Shown: positions 1 through 8,051 of the stretch, in pieces
Layout of the letters: every line of letters starts with the position of its first letter
How positions within the stretch are numbered: position 1 is the stretch's first letter
Assembly (NCBI RefSeq): GCF_000378345.1
Contig: NZ_KB899545.1
Location: 310,001-374,000 of the forward strand
Source: Hirschia maritima DSM 19733
GTDB lineage: Bacteria; Pseudomonadota; Alphaproteobacteria; Caulobacterales; Hyphomonadaceae
Direction of reading: 5' to 3'
DNA: 64,000 nucleotides
The notes under the pieces: generated by a model
Told to the model about the DNA's origin: nothing
The model's input: only the letters and a program-made list of their open reading frames with translations
Database searches by the model: none
Translations under genes and position numbers: made by a program

Positions 1-1
1 G

Positions 2-580
2 GCTATTATTCCTAATATTGAGCGTGTCCTGACTCACAATGGAATAGGTATGGATGAAGCAGTGGGGCTTGCCACTCTAACAGGACTTGCGGTTCTAAGT
101 GGAAGAATTATCGGTGGTTACCTTATCGATCGGTTCTGGGCACCAGGCGTAGCTTTTGCTTTCTTGGCGTCTCCTGCTTTTGCTCTATGGTTGTTGGCGC
201 AGCCAGGTGTTGATGCAAACACTGCAACCATTGCCATCTTGATGATTGGTTTTGGTGCTGGTGTTGAATATGATTTCATGGCTTTCATGATTTCAAAGTA
301 TTTTGGGATGAAAAGTTATTCTGCAATTTACGGTGCGATCTATGGTTTCTTCGCACTTGGCGCGGGATTAGGCCCATCAATCATGACCGATATCGCTGAT
401 GGTCGCGGTGTTCATTTCCTTGGGCTGGACCTCGGTATTTTACCGGGTAAAGATTGGGCTTATACCCTAACATCAGCTGCGATCATTTTGTTTGTTGCAA
501 CGGTACCATTGCTCTTCCTAGGAAAATACCAGTTTGATCATGAGAAGAAGGACAAAACGGATTCTGAATCGGCTGATTAG
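2..580 (+). CDS. MFS transporter, oxalate/formate-antiporter-like, C-terminal part
   Basis: The frame is open from the first bases, so the N-terminal half lies outside the window; 192 residues are visible. They contain the inter-helix loop GRIIGGYLIDRF (the MFS motif-A copy of the second half), then Gly-rich helices with YFGMKSYSAIYG and FFALGAGLGP, a pattern common in the oxalate/formate antiporter group of MFS carriers. A short charged tail (HEKKDKTDSE) ends the protein in the cytoplasm. It is followed by a good hairpin terminator and faces the hydrolase operon convergently. An inner-membrane carrier for an organic anion used by the neighbouring catabolic genes is plausible; the substrate is unknown. 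Confidence 0.8.
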   Translation, partial: AIIPNIERVLTHNGIGMDEAVGLATLTGLAVLSGRIIGGYLIDRFWAPGVAFAFLASPAFALWLLAQPGVDANTATIAILMIGFGAGVEYDFMAFMISKYFGMKSYSAIYGAIYGFFALGAGLGPSIMTDIADGRGVHFLGLDLGILPGKDWAYTLTSAAIILFVATVPLLFLGKYQFDHEKKDKTDSESAD

Positions 581-589
581 TCCTAGTCG

Positions 590-624
590 TTTGTAGTCGC
601 AGCATGAGCGACTACAAAACTTTT
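590..624 (+). terminator. Rho-independent terminator after the MFS gene
   Basis: An 11-bp stem (TTTGTAGTCGC, 590-600, pairing with 608-618) with a 7-nt loop is followed by TTTT at 621-624. It lies just downstream of the MFS stop codon and between convergent genes. Confidence 0.75.
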
Positions 625-645
625 GAATTGTTGGATTTTTTCGGG

Positions 646-1461
646 CTAAGCGTCAAGCTTGGCCCGTATAAGTGAGGCAACACCTGTAGGGTCTGACATT
701 AGAAAATTATGAGACCATTGCGGAGTTTCTACTACTTCTCCATTTTTGAGAAGTTTTGCGACTCTCGGTGTGCAGAAATGTAGGTCGTCATTGGGATTTA
801 GAACTGTAATTCTCTGTTGAATTTGAGAGACGCGTTCATTGAATTCTTTATCATAGGCAAAGGCTATAGTGTGACCCCACTCATATGCTTCACCTGCCAT
901 CATTGTCATGTAGAAAGAGCGTTCCATCATTTCGAGGGTTAAACCTTCTGAATCTGCTTTTCGTTCCACAATTCGTGCCCAATTTGTGTGAAACCTTGTG
1001 CCTTTTTCATCCAGTGGAATTGGAGTAAACAAATTCTCAAATGATGCACGCTCTTCTGCTGTCAATATTGCAGCTGATACCATTGCGATAGCGTGTACTT
1101 TTTCTGGGCGCATGGTGGTCATTTCTACAGCCACTTTGCCCCCAGTATGATTGCCGAACAAATCGATTGTTTTGTGGCCTAATTCATCTACTACTTGCCA
1201 CCCAGCTTGGGCATACGCTTCAATGCTTATGTCTTCTTCTCGGTCAGGACCATCCGACATTCCGTATTTTGGGTAATCGAACGCAATCACTTCACGATCA
1301 GTTGAAGCTGCTTCCATAAAGCCTTCAAACTCAAGAGAAGACTTGGGGCTTTGATGTAAACAATAGAGAGGAGGGGCGCTAGTCGGTTGCTTGGGTCTGG
1401 CAATGCGAACGTGTATTTGTCCAAATGACCCATCTACATATTCGCGTCGAATGCGCCCCAT
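646..1461 (-). CDS. Alpha/beta-fold hydrolase with His at the nucleophile position
   Basis: A 271-residue protein with an alpha/beta-hydrolase layout: an oxyanion-region HQSP at 36-39, a strand and elbow LFGNHTGGKVA at 101-111, an acidic loop (NPNDDLHF) and a late His (about 251). The canonical G-x-S-x-G elbow reads G-N-H-T-G, so the nucleophile position is His105 instead of Ser, Cys or Asp. I recall related family members with GHHTG elbows, so this is probably an inherited subfamily trait. It is the last gene of a minus-strand operon (VOC protein, MDR reductase, hydrolase) that starts at the palindrome near 3427. AGAGGA precedes the ATG. Either a non-hydrolytic alpha/beta protein or an unusual lyase/hydrolase; the substrate is unknown. 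Confidence 0.75.
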   Translation of the reverse strand: MGRIRREYVDGSFGQIHVRIARPKQPTSAPPLYCLHQSPKSSLEFEGFMEAASTDREVIAFDYPKYGMSDGPDREEDISIEAYAQAGWQVVDELGHKTIDLFGNHTGGKVAVEMTTMRPEKVHAIAMVSAAILTAEERASFENLFTPIPLDEKGTRFHTNWARIVERKADSEGLTLEMMERSFYMTMMAGEAYEWGHTIAFAYDKEFNERVSQIQQRITVLNPNDDLHFCTPRVAKLLKNGEVVETPQWSHNFLMSDPTGVASLIRAKLDA

Positions 1462-1478
1462 GATTATATCCTCTTATT

Positions 1479-2486
1479 TTATTCTGCGGCCACTGTTATG
1501 ACTGCTTTTCCTTTGTTTTGACCGTTCATAAGACGCTCAAAAAGGATAGGTGCGTTTTCCAACCCATCCATGCGATCTTCTACGATTTTCAGTTTGCCCT
1601 CGCGGATCCATGGAGCAGCTTCCGCTATGTATTCATTCCATCTTTCGTAGAAATCATACACAACCAATCCATGTAATTTGGCTCTCTTGCCGATCACCAT
1701 TCCAATATTCATAGCGTGCTGGCTTTGAGTTTTGGTTTGGTAGGCATCCACCAATCCGCACAAAACACCGCGTGCGTATAGGTTGGCATGTCCAAGAGCT
1801 ATCATCGCCATTTCAGCTGATACATTTTCAAAAAACACTGATAGTCCTTCAGGCAAAGCTTCACCTAAATCGTCTCGCCAACCATCTTTTTTGTAATCAA
1901 CACATTTATCAAAACCGTATTCGTTCTCGACGAGGGCACATTTCTCAGGGCCTCCTGCGATTCCGACAACGCGTTTGGCACCTTTGATTCTTGCGATCTG
2001 GCCAACTGTCCCGCCTACGGGGCCAGCAGCGGCATCAACGAGTACGGTGTCACCGTCGCCAACATTAGCGAGTTGTGTAATACCTGCCCAGCCAGTTAGG
2101 CCAGGCATGCCTAGAACACCGGCATGTGCCGAAAGTGGCGCGATTGAGGGATCAATTTTTCTGATGTGCTGTGCGTCGATGGCGGCGTATTCTAACCATC
2201 CACCTTCCATGGAATGCACCCAATCGCCTTCACCAACATCTGGCATTGTTGATTGAACAACTTGCCCGACAATCCCCCCTGTAATTGGATCTTTCATAGG
2301 AGTTGGGGCGTTGTGGCCCATGTGTCTGTCTCTAAGTGTTGAGCCAACATAAGGGTCCAGCGATAAGTGCACGACTCGAACAACAACTCCATTAGAGGGA
2401 CATTGTGGCATCGGCACTTCAATGACGGCAAAGTCATTGGCGCATGGTTTGTGATCTATGGCAGACTTTAAAGTAACAAGTTTCAT
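1479..2486 (-). CDS. NADP-dependent MDR oxidoreductase (zinc-independent, leukotriene-B4-dehydrogenase/CurA type)
   Basis: 335 residues, the usual length for the medium-chain reductases of the prostaglandin/alkenal reductase branch. The N-terminal GroES-like half contains LSLDPYVGSTLRD, and the Rossmann motif AAAGPVGGTVG lies at 152-162. No catalytic or structural zinc ligands are evident. Family members reduce the C=C bond of alpha,beta-unsaturated ketones or aldehydes with NADPH. It starts 6 nt after the VOC gene and is followed by the hydrolase, so the three are probably co-transcribed. An alpha,beta-unsaturated carbonyl intermediate in the pathway is inferred. Confidence 0.85.
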   Translation of the reverse strand: MKLVTLKSAIDHKPCANDFAVIEVPMPQCPSNGVVVRVVHLSLDPYVGSTLRDRHMGHNAPTPMKDPITGGIVGQVVQSTMPDVGEGDWVHSMEGGWLEYAAIDAQHIRKIDPSIAPLSAHAGVLGMPGLTGWAGITQLANVGDGDTVLVDAAAGPVGGTVGQIARIKGAKRVVGIAGGPEKCALVENEYGFDKCVDYKKDGWRDDLGEALPEGLSVFFENVSAEMAMIALGHANLYARGVLCGLVDAYQTKTQSQHAMNIGMVIGKRAKLHGLVVYDFYERWNEYIAEAAPWIREGKLKIVEDRMDGLENAPILFERLMNGQNKGKAVITVAAE

Positions 2487-2491
2487 TTTGA

Positions 2492-3373
2492 TTAGCCTTC
2501 GATCATTTCCACTAATGTGCCATCAGGACCGATCATAGTTCCTGCTCTTTTTCCTTTATAGATAGGACCATCGCGCACAACTGGTTCTGTAATCCATGGA
2601 CCAGGAAGTGAGTCGAATTCCGGGTGCCACATTGAACCGATGGCAACTCCAGGAGGCAGCATGCCTTCGTGGTTTTCTCTTTGTGTAGCTGCTTCAGGGT
2701 ATTGATCTATTTCAAGGAATACATCACGGCCGTGGATCATTGTTGAGATACGGTGCAATTCATCCATATCGGTGCCATATGCACCCGCCAGCATGGTGTA
2801 CACGATTTCCATGTCACGGCCCATTTCCACACCAGCGTGTTTGGCGAGCCAAGCATTTCCTTCATCCATATCGCTACAACCCATCACAAGAATGAAAAGT
2901 TTATCGATCAAAGTTGAAGCGCGAGGAAGGTCGAAAGCCGGCAGGTCTGATCTAATCTGCGTAAGATATACAATTTCTTCGTCAGGGCCGCGTACTTGCA
3001 TCGGGTAAATAGCTGGTAGGCCATCGATTTCACGAGGTGGGCCGATGATTTCAAATGGACTGTTCTCCATTCTTTCATTAGCGGCCAGAACATCAGTCAC
3101 GCAAATTTCGATTGCATTCCAACCATAAGTGCGTAGCGCTTTAAAGCTATCAACAGCCGGTTGTTCGATAAAACGAATATAAATTTCAGCCCCGGAACTC
3201 GGCTGCATGATTGCATACGGTTGACCAGCTGAATTAGGCGCAGACCAGCTGGCTGCAAGATTTGAATCCACTAAACCTTCTTCAACGATAGAGTAATCAA
3301 AAAATTCAGCATAAAGTGATGTTGATCTTTTGATATCTGCAACGGTTAGTGTCGCGGCACGTAATAGTTTCAT
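2492..3373 (-). CDS. VOC-fold (glyoxalase/dioxygenase superfamily) protein, cytoplasmic
   Basis: 293 residues starting MKLLRAATLTVADIKRS; the start at 3373 was chosen because AAAGGA lies upstream and the open frame beyond it runs through the operator into the divergent gene. Two betaalphabetabetabeta-like halves are visible: the first begins with the typical 'xxxTVxDxxxSxxFY' pattern, and the second begins near 'KLFILVMGCSDMDEGNAWLAKHAGVEMG'. The metal ligands cannot be assigned by eye. First gene of the minus-strand operon controlled from 3419-3434. VOC proteins include glyoxalases, epimerases and extradiol dioxygenases, and this cluster holds several, so the family may act on a pathway-specific compound. 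Confidence 0.75.
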   Translation of the reverse strand: MKLLRAATLTVADIKRSTSLYAEFFDYSIVEEGLVDSNLAASWSAPNSAGQPYAIMQPSSGAEIYIRFIEQPAVDSFKALRTYGWNAIEICVTDVLAANERMENSPFEIIGPPREIDGLPAIYPMQVRGPDEEIVYLTQIRSDLPAFDLPRASTLIDKLFILVMGCSDMDEGNAWLAKHAGVEMGRDMEIVYTMLAGAYGTDMDELHRISTMIHGRDVFLEIDQYPEAATQRENHEGMLPPGVAIGSMWHPEFDSLPGPWITEPVVRDGPIYKGKRAGTMIGPDGTLVEMIEG

Positions 3374-3418
3374 TGCAATAATATCCTTTTCAAATCTTTC
3401 GAAATAGCGTTTCCTATT

Positions 3419-3434
3419 AAAAGATATACCATTT
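3419..3434. promoter_or_regulatory. Regulon palindrome A (AAAAGATATACCATTT)
   Basis: One of eight copies of a 16-bp palindromic element in this window. It lies between the divergent VOC operon (minus) and DUF1330 operon (plus), where a single repressor dimer could control both. It differs from the perfect AAATGATATATCATTT by two bases. Confidence 0.75.
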
Positions 3435-3469
3435 AGTGTGTGGTGTGCTAGCCCAAAAGGAAAGTTTTT

Positions 3470-3769
3470 ATGTCTGCATATATGATAGTGTTTGCTAAGG
3501 TATTGGATAGGGAGCCTTTTTTGCAAAAATACGCAATTCCAACAGCCAAACTAATTCAAGAATATGGAGGGGAATATGTAGTGCGAGCCCCCGGTGTCGA
3601 ATCTAAAGAAGGTGGGATGTTCGAGGGTGATAGTGTTGTTATTTCGAAATGGCCCGATAAAGCTGCAATAGAGAAATTTTGGAATAGTGATGAATATCAG
3701 AATCTAAAAGAGATTCGGCAACCCTATTGCCAAGCACATGTGATGGTGGTGGAGGAGCCGGGCAAATGA
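3470..3769 (+). CDS. DUF1330 family protein
   Basis: 99 residues, a typical length for the DUF1330 dimeric alpha/beta-barrel (ferredoxin-like) family. Recognisable features are the opening 'AYMIVFAKVLD', the central YGGEYVVRAPGVESKEG, and the closing 'SKWPDKAAIEKFWNSDEYQNLKEIRQ', which matches the family pattern FPSxEAAxAWYxSPEYQ. The ATG follows AAAAGGAA. It overlaps the next gene by 4 nt (ATGA), which suggests translational coupling. A second, membrane-anchored member lies at 36361. Family function is unknown; some relatives act beside ring- or ketone-degrading genes. Confidence 0.85.
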   Translation: MSAYMIVFAKVLDREPFLQKYAIPTAKLIQEYGGEYVVRAPGVESKEGGMFEGDSVVISKWPDKAAIEKFWNSDEYQNLKEIRQPYCQAHVMVVEEPGK

Positions 3770-4584
3770 AATATATTGTCGCCTGCTTAATGCTCTCAGC
3801 GTGTTCAGTGCATGTTGATCCGTTGAATGGAAAGCCTCCAAACTTGAACAATCGTGCTGGTCTGGATGCGGCGGTGCAGACCAATATAGATTTGTCTCCA
3901 GCTGAGATTGTTTCGCGCGCTTATCTTGCCGCGGGAGGTGAGCTCTTTCAAAAGCCTCAATCACTTTTTCTCTCTGGGTATAATTTGATCCGAAAAGGAG
4001 AAGAAGAAACCGTTTGGGATAAATACGCAATGTGGCGGGTCTATGCATCTGAAAAAGAAGATGCACATGTCGCGAATGGCAAGGTGCGAATTGAAGGATG
4101 GACCGGAGATGAGGTTCAGTTGCTTTTATCCTTCGATGGAAAAGACACATACAATAAAGACGGAAAAATGGAGAGCCAATCTGCGAATCAAATGTGGTCG
4201 AATAGTTTTGGTTTCGGGGCAATCCGCCACGCTCTTGATGCAGGGTGGAAACGAAATCGGATGGCTGATCGCCTAATCGATGGAAATTCAACTTTCATGA
4301 TCGAACTAACTGATCCATCTGCAAAGAAAACACTATTTGGGATACGGCAAACTGATTTTGCTATTGTGTATGTAGGTTTTCAAACACCTCGAGGTTGGCA
4401 TGAGAGGCGTTATTCCAATTTCTTTTCAAATGAAAAGGGCAATTGGAAACAAGCAGGCAGAGTTCGTTTGTTTTATGATGGCGTAAAATCTAATGAAGCC
4501 ATTTGGACTAATTTCGAAGTGAATAAAGAGTATCAAGATGAATTGTTCCAAATCAATTCAGCTCCTTTAGCGCCCGACTTCTAA
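3766..4584 (+). CDS. Hypothetical lipoprotein with LolA-like character
   Basis: 272 residues. The start at 3766 overlaps the preceding stop by 4 nt and gives a very short signal with lipobox LSAC (Cys13). The mature part begins with 'SRAYLAAGGE', then alternating strands, and ends with 'LFYDGVKSNEAIWTNFEVNKEYQDELF', a pattern I associate with outer-membrane lipoprotein-sorting-protein-like (LolA fold) proteins. No catalytic motif is visible. Its pairing with the DUF1330 gene and the shared operator-controlled promoter place it in the regulon. It may bind a hydrophobic compound in the periplasm; this is inference. Confidence 0.6.
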   Translation: MKYIVACLMLSACSVHVDPLNGKPPNLNNRAGLDAAVQTNIDLSPAEIVSRAYLAAGGELFQKPQSLFLSGYNLIRKGEEETVWDKYAMWRVYASEKEDAHVANGKVRIEGWTGDEVQLLLSFDGKDTYNKDGKMESQSANQMWSNSFGFGAIRHALDAGWKRNRMADRLIDGNSTFMIELTDPSAKKTLFGIRQTDFAIVYVGFQTPRGWHERRYSNFFSNEKGNWKQAGRVRLFYDGVKSNEAIWTNFEVNKEYQDELFQINSAPLAPDF

Positions 4585-4591
4585 ACGCCAC

Positions 4592-4627
4592 AAAAAAAGA
4601 GGCCGACACAAATGAATGTGTCGGCCT
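4592..4627 (-). terminator. Terminator for the minus-strand membrane-protein gene
   Basis: The 10-bp stem AGGCCGACAC (4600-4609) pairs with 4618-4627. On the minus strand it is followed, after one purine-pyrimidine pair, by a run of seven T (4592-4598 as A on the plus strand). The same hairpin may also stop transcription from the plus-strand lipoprotein gene, but with no T tract on that side. Confidence 0.75.
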
Positions 4628-4634
4628 AGGGAAG

Positions 4635-4659
4635 AAAAGAGTACACAGCTCAGTACTCT
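4635..4659 (-). terminator. Second hairpin with T tract, minus strand
   Basis: A 7-bp stem (AGAGTAC with GTACTCT) followed on the minus strand by TTTT lies 15 nt after the stop codon of the gene ending at 4674. With the stronger hairpin downstream it forms a tandem terminator. Confidence 0.5.
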
Positions 4660-4673
4660 CAATGCGCCTCATA

Positions 4674-5366
4674 TTAGAATGGTTTTACTGCTCCAAAGAA
4701 TGCAGTCATCAAAATCAAAACCCAGTAGAGATAGGCAACGTTGCGGCCTAATTGGATAGATTTATCTAGTTTTGCTTCCAGCTCTTCATTTGGACCTTGA
4801 GCCAAAACCGGGAAGATTTTGCGCCATTCGTGCATGATAATACGAAGGATGACACCAATGATGAGCGCTAAACCGTATGTCAGGATTTTTGCACTGAACC
4901 ATTTTTGACCCTCTTCTGCGATAAATGGGCCATTGCCCATCAACGAAGTTAGACCTGTAATGATTAGGGCAGGAATTAGTGGGTAACGTGTCCAGTCTTC
5001 GATCAGAGCAAGTTTGTTTCCTAGTTCATTGGTGCGATTTGCAAATGCACCCCAAGTGATTGCCATCCACACGATCCATAGGAGCCACATGGCGACCAGC
5101 CAGCCACCGCCAAGTGGTTGAACGCCCCATAAATATCCCATGTGGAGACCAAGAGGTAGTAGGGATATGATTCCTGTGCGCGCCATAATATCAATGCGAT
5201 ATGCAGTTGCCATGTGGCGGCTGCGCTCTTCCAGTGAAAGTTTGTGGTTCACAACTTTATAGGATGTTTGAAAAACGCCCCATTCACCACCAAGCCAATA
5301 TACCATGGCGACAATGTGTAGCCACCTTAGAATATGCAATTCATTCGTTGCAAAAAACTCTCCCAT
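4674..5366 (-). CDS. HemJ/CopD-like integral membrane protein
   Basis: 230 residues with about five to six hydrophobic helices. The first helix reads LRWLHIVAMVYWLGGEWG, matching the 'HIxxxxxWxGG' pattern of the HemJ/CopD superfamily, where the helix-1 His can bind heme. A conserved 'ARTGIISLLPLGLHMGYLWG' follows. The start was placed at 5366 because GGAGG sits 5 nt before that ATG; an in-frame ATG at 5378 has no ribosome-binding site and overlaps the GGAGG. It is a single-gene unit behind palindrome B and ends in tandem terminators. A paralogue lies at 30531. Heme or quinone redox partner is possible; function unknown. Confidence 0.6.
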   Translation of the reverse strand: MGEFFATNELHILRWLHIVAMVYWLGGEWGVFQTSYKVVNHKLSLEERSRHMATAYRIDIMARTGIISLLPLGLHMGYLWGVQPLGGGWLVAMWLLWIVWMAITWGAFANRTNELGNKLALIEDWTRYPLIPALIITGLTSLMGNGPFIAEEGQKWFSAKILTYGLALIIGVILRIIMHEWRKIFPVLAQGPNEELEAKLDKSIQLGRNVAYLYWVLILMTAFFGAVKPF

Positions 5367-5396
5367 GGAGCCCTCCATTAAATCATTCTATTTTTT

Positions 5397-5412
5397 AAAT
5401 GATATATCTTTT
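5397..5412. promoter_or_regulatory. Regulon palindrome B (AAATGATATATCTTTT)
   Basis: A copy of the 16-bp element 31 nt upstream of the membrane-protein start codon, downstream of the cupin gene. Read on the minus strand it is AAAAGATATATCATTT, identical to sites C and G. Confidence 0.75.
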
Positions 5413-5470
5413 AATCGTTATGGCAAGTCTCACTACGTTATATCTGGTAGATTTATTATTCTGCCGGAGA

Positions 5471-6310
5471 TTAATATCGTGGTGGTGGCTGCCATGGAGC
5501 ATATGCAAATGCGCTTAAATCGTCCGGCAACACTGGATCATACGGGGCATTGAACGAAAAAGGAGCTTCTGTAGGCGTCCAAATGTTTTCGTGTTTTCCG
5601 CCTAGAAAGCGAATTAAAGCAACACAGCCCCACCGCGTTCCAAAAGGACCGTGGGCAATTCCTGGCGGTCTCCAAAAATATGCACCGGGCGTCATTGTAC
5701 CATGAGGTCCGGTGAGTGAACCCGACACCACATAGGCTTCTTCGACGGTAGGATGTAACTCTTGTGGGCCTTTGAGGTTGGGCGGTTCAGAGTGAGGCAA
5801 TATCATAGAAAGAAAAGTGCGCTCGCCAGTCTCTGGATTCGCATATAAATCTTTCCTTGATATACCGAGGTGAGCTAATTTTGGATCATTCAGCGTCATG
5901 TCCCAAGGCATATGCAAGGCATCAATATGCGTTATGTGATCTCCGTCACCTTCTCCAGCGATCAGTGAAGGTTCTGCGCTAAAGAAAGTTAGGACAACTG
6001 CTCCATGTTCAGATGACATGGTTTGCCGAGTTGCACCAGCTGGAGCATAACCATATGTGTCGTGACTGTATGTCTGACCATTTATCTCGATCTCACCATC
6101 TAGAATATAAAATTCTTCAGTGACATCAACATGTTCTACTGCTTCACGTCTCCATCCAGCAGGATAACGGATGATTGCTGAGCAGCCACCAGTTTCATCG
6201 TCACGGCTCAAGAATTTGAATTCAGCATCTGGACGCGCATTTCCAGGCCCAATACGCCTCCAAGGTAGCAATTGGGCCTGAATGAATTCGGTTTGCGGCC
6301 GATTTAGCAT
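5471..6310 (-). CDS. Two-domain cupin protein (DUF4437/ChrR-like)
   Basis: 279 residues with two cupin barrels. The first contains 'EHVDVTEEFYILDGEIEINGQTYSHDTYGYAPAG', and the second 'ELHPTVEEAYVVSGSLTGPHGTMTPGAYFWRPPGIAHGPFG'. Each has the EEFYILDGE or EEAYVVSG turn and His residues suited to metal binding, as in cupin motifs 1 and 2. Third gene of the operon led by the methyltransferase; its start overlaps the preceding gene by 7 nt. Bicupins include dioxygenases, isomerases and small-molecule sensors. An enzymatic role in the pathway is likely, but the reaction cannot be named. Confidence 0.75.
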   Translation of the reverse strand: MLNRPQTEFIQAQLLPWRRIGPGNARPDAEFKFLSRDDETGGCSAIIRYPAGWRREAVEHVDVTEEFYILDGEIEINGQTYSHDTYGYAPAGATRQTMSSEHGAVVLTFFSAEPSLIAGEGDGDHITHIDALHMPWDMTLNDPKLAHLGISRKDLYANPETGERTFLSMILPHSEPPNLKGPQELHPTVEEAYVVSGSLTGPHGTMTPGAYFWRPPGIAHGPFGTRWGCVALIRFLGGKHENIWTPTEAPFSFNAPYDPVLPDDLSAFAYAPWQPPPRY

Positions 6311-6684
6311 GACTTTTCTTCAGTCGTAGCAAATTCTTCGGCAACGTCTTCGCTAGAGGCTTCATCGCCGAGTTCAGTAGCTTCGACGTCTTGTTGAAGA
6401 ATACGGAACACTCGCGAAATGTACTCTTGCATAAGCATACCGCGTTCATCGGCTTCGAAGCGGGCAGGTTTATAGGCCTCGATGGCATCTTTGGTGACTT
6501 TACCATCGCGTTCTAGCAAGCGTTCAATCGTGTCCATTCGTTCACGCATAACGGCGACTTCTTGCACGAGGGCAAGCGTTATGTTGAGGACGCGTTCAGA
6601 ATCTGTGTTTTCAAGAAACCAAGGACGCTTACCTTTAGATTTGGCACCAGCTAGTTTTAATGGATCTAGATTCGGATTGCTCAT
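6304..6684 (-). CDS. Small hypothetical helical protein in a methyltransferase operon
   Basis: 126 residues, start at 6684 where the ATG overlaps the methyltransferase stop by 4 nt. The sequence is hydrophilic and helix-rich; residues about 30-60 (TDSERVLNITLALVQEVAVMRERMDTIERLL) look like a short coiled coil or helical hairpin, and the C-terminus is strongly acidic with a final Cys. I do not recognise a family. Overlaps on both sides suggest that it is made in fixed ratio with the methyltransferase and the bicupin, possibly as a subunit or adaptor. This is inference. Confidence 0.65.
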   Translation of the reverse strand: MSNPNLDPLKLAGAKSKGKRPWFLENTDSERVLNITLALVQEVAVMRERMDTIERLLERDGKVTKDAIEAYKPARFEADERGMLMQEYISRVFRILQQDVEATELGDEASSEDVAEEFATTEEKSC

Positions 6685-7922
6685 TTTGTAGCCTTTCTTG
6701 CGCCAATAACGTGCCAAGCAGCTTTACGCCCATAATCTTCTTGCTCGTTATCTTCTGCAGCTTCAGGGAATATGTCTGCATCGACGACTGCTGCGACACC
6801 GCCATGAATAATATCATCGCGATTAAAACCGGCATCTTCCATCCACTGGTCTAGATCAATTTCATGCATTTTGGTCCAGAATGGTTCGTTATTATAGAAT
6901 GCGTCCCAATCTCTCATTGCCTGCTCATACAGCGGCATGTCTTTGTCGTATTGGGGTTGCTCTACGTGAAGAACTATGCCGCCCGGTTTAAGGAGGCGAT
7001 GTGTTTCTTTGAATATTTTCGGCATTGATTTGAAAGTTGTTTCGTGAAGGAACATTGTTGATTGAACCCAATCAAAGCTTTCATTCTCAAAACGACTTAA
7101 ATCCGCGACATCTCCCTGAACAAACTCGACATTTTCGATTCCAAGTGATTTAGCGCGTGCTAAGCCGTATCGCAGCATGGGAGCACCTGCATCAACGGCA
7201 ACAACTTCTGCATCTGGAAATGCCGCCGCAATAGGTAGAACATTGTGTCCGAGACCGGCTCCGATATCGAGAATGCGTTTAGGTTTGAAATCTGGTAGGT
7301 TTTTGGCAACCCACTGCGCAACAGCAACACCGCCGCCATCATTAAAGCGTCCCAGCATTCCTCCAGTTGTGGCGAAGATTCCAGAGTCATAGTTAGCTGG
7401 CCCGGTAACATCACCAGGTACGAGTTCTGTGTGATAGCTTCCCGGCATACAGTGGTGATCGATTGCTTCGGTAGAGCGTGGTTGCTTGAATTCAGGATCA
7501 AGTTTTAGTCGGTCATCCCCTTCAGTCAGCATTCGCGCTTTTTCATTTAGGGCTTCTGCCTGACGAAGTGTAACCCAGCGGCCGGCTTGTTGTCTGTTTT
7601 CCATGGTGGCGCGACGTAGGGCTGACCACCACTGAAACATTGGATCTTCTTTCAGGGCTTTGCGGACTTCGTGTCTATCTTCAAAGTCGCGTCCGTTCTC
7701 TTCTTTGAATTTTGGCTCCACTCTATCTTCAAAAGCGTGTGCTATTCCGCCCATTACTTTAGTAGAAAGGTGACGGTTCATTTGGGCTAAGAAGTTGAAC
7801 CGGGCTGTTTCATCATGAGTTGTCTCTGGATAAACATCATGTTGCCCAACAACGCGGTAGTCAGGTGGGCCATCATATTCATTTGAGGGGCTATTGTTAC
7901 CTTTATTGGTTGTGTCAGCCAT
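6681..7922 (-). CDS. Class I SAM-dependent methyltransferase with a long N-terminal extension
   Basis: 413 residues. The Rossmann motif I ILDIGAGLGHNVLPIA begins at about 217, followed by the acidic motif VVAVDAG, motif 'FVQGDVADLSRFENESFDWV', and 'RLLKPGGIVLHVE'. The roughly 210-residue N-terminal part is unusual and has no family I can recognise; it holds a Trp/His-rich segment (HHCMPGSYHTELVPGDVTGP). First gene of a three-gene operon (methyltransferase, small protein, bicupin) with 4-7 nt overlaps, read from palindrome C. The substrate is unknown; methyl transfer to a pathway intermediate or a demethylation-like role are both possible. Confidence 0.8.
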   Translation of the reverse strand: MADTTNKGNNSPSNEYDGPPDYRVVGQHDVYPETTHDETARFNFLAQMNRHLSTKVMGGIAHAFEDRVEPKFKEENGRDFEDRHEVRKALKEDPMFQWWSALRRATMENRQQAGRWVTLRQAEALNEKARMLTEGDDRLKLDPEFKQPRSTEAIDHHCMPGSYHTELVPGDVTGPANYDSGIFATTGGMLGRFNDGGGVAVAQWVAKNLPDFKPKRILDIGAGLGHNVLPIAAAFPDAEVVAVDAGAPMLRYGLARAKSLGIENVEFVQGDVADLSRFENESFDWVQSTMFLHETTFKSMPKIFKETHRLLKPGGIVLHVEQPQYDKDMPLYEQAMRDWDAFYNNEPFWTKMHEIDLDQWMEDAGFNRDDIIHGGVAAVVDADIFPEAAEDNEQEDYGRKAAWHVIGARKATK

Positions 7923-8004
7923 TCATCGTCTCCCTTTTTATTTCCTGTCCGCGAAGCTTTCTTCGAAACTCGTATTGCAGAGTTGATGAAGAAGAGTATA
8001 GTAT

Positions 8005-8020
8005 AAAAGATATATCATTT
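8005..8020. promoter_or_regulatory. Regulon palindrome C (AAAAGATATATCATTT)
   Basis: A copy of the 16-bp element in the divergent region between the methyltransferase operon (minus) and the HapK-like/SDR operon (plus). One mismatch from the perfect palindrome at 21266. Confidence 0.8.
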
Positions 8021-8051
8021 ATAACCATATTTACAATAAGGGGAATAGGAA

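Noticed and set aside
3374-3526. N-terminal extension of the VOC gene
   Set aside because: It would read through palindrome A and into the divergent gene; the ATG at 3373 has a good ribosome-binding site.
3704-4291. A 195-residue minus-strand frame
   Set aside because: Antisense to the DUF1330 end and lipoprotein genes; composition (His, Arg, Leu rich) is that of a shadow frame.
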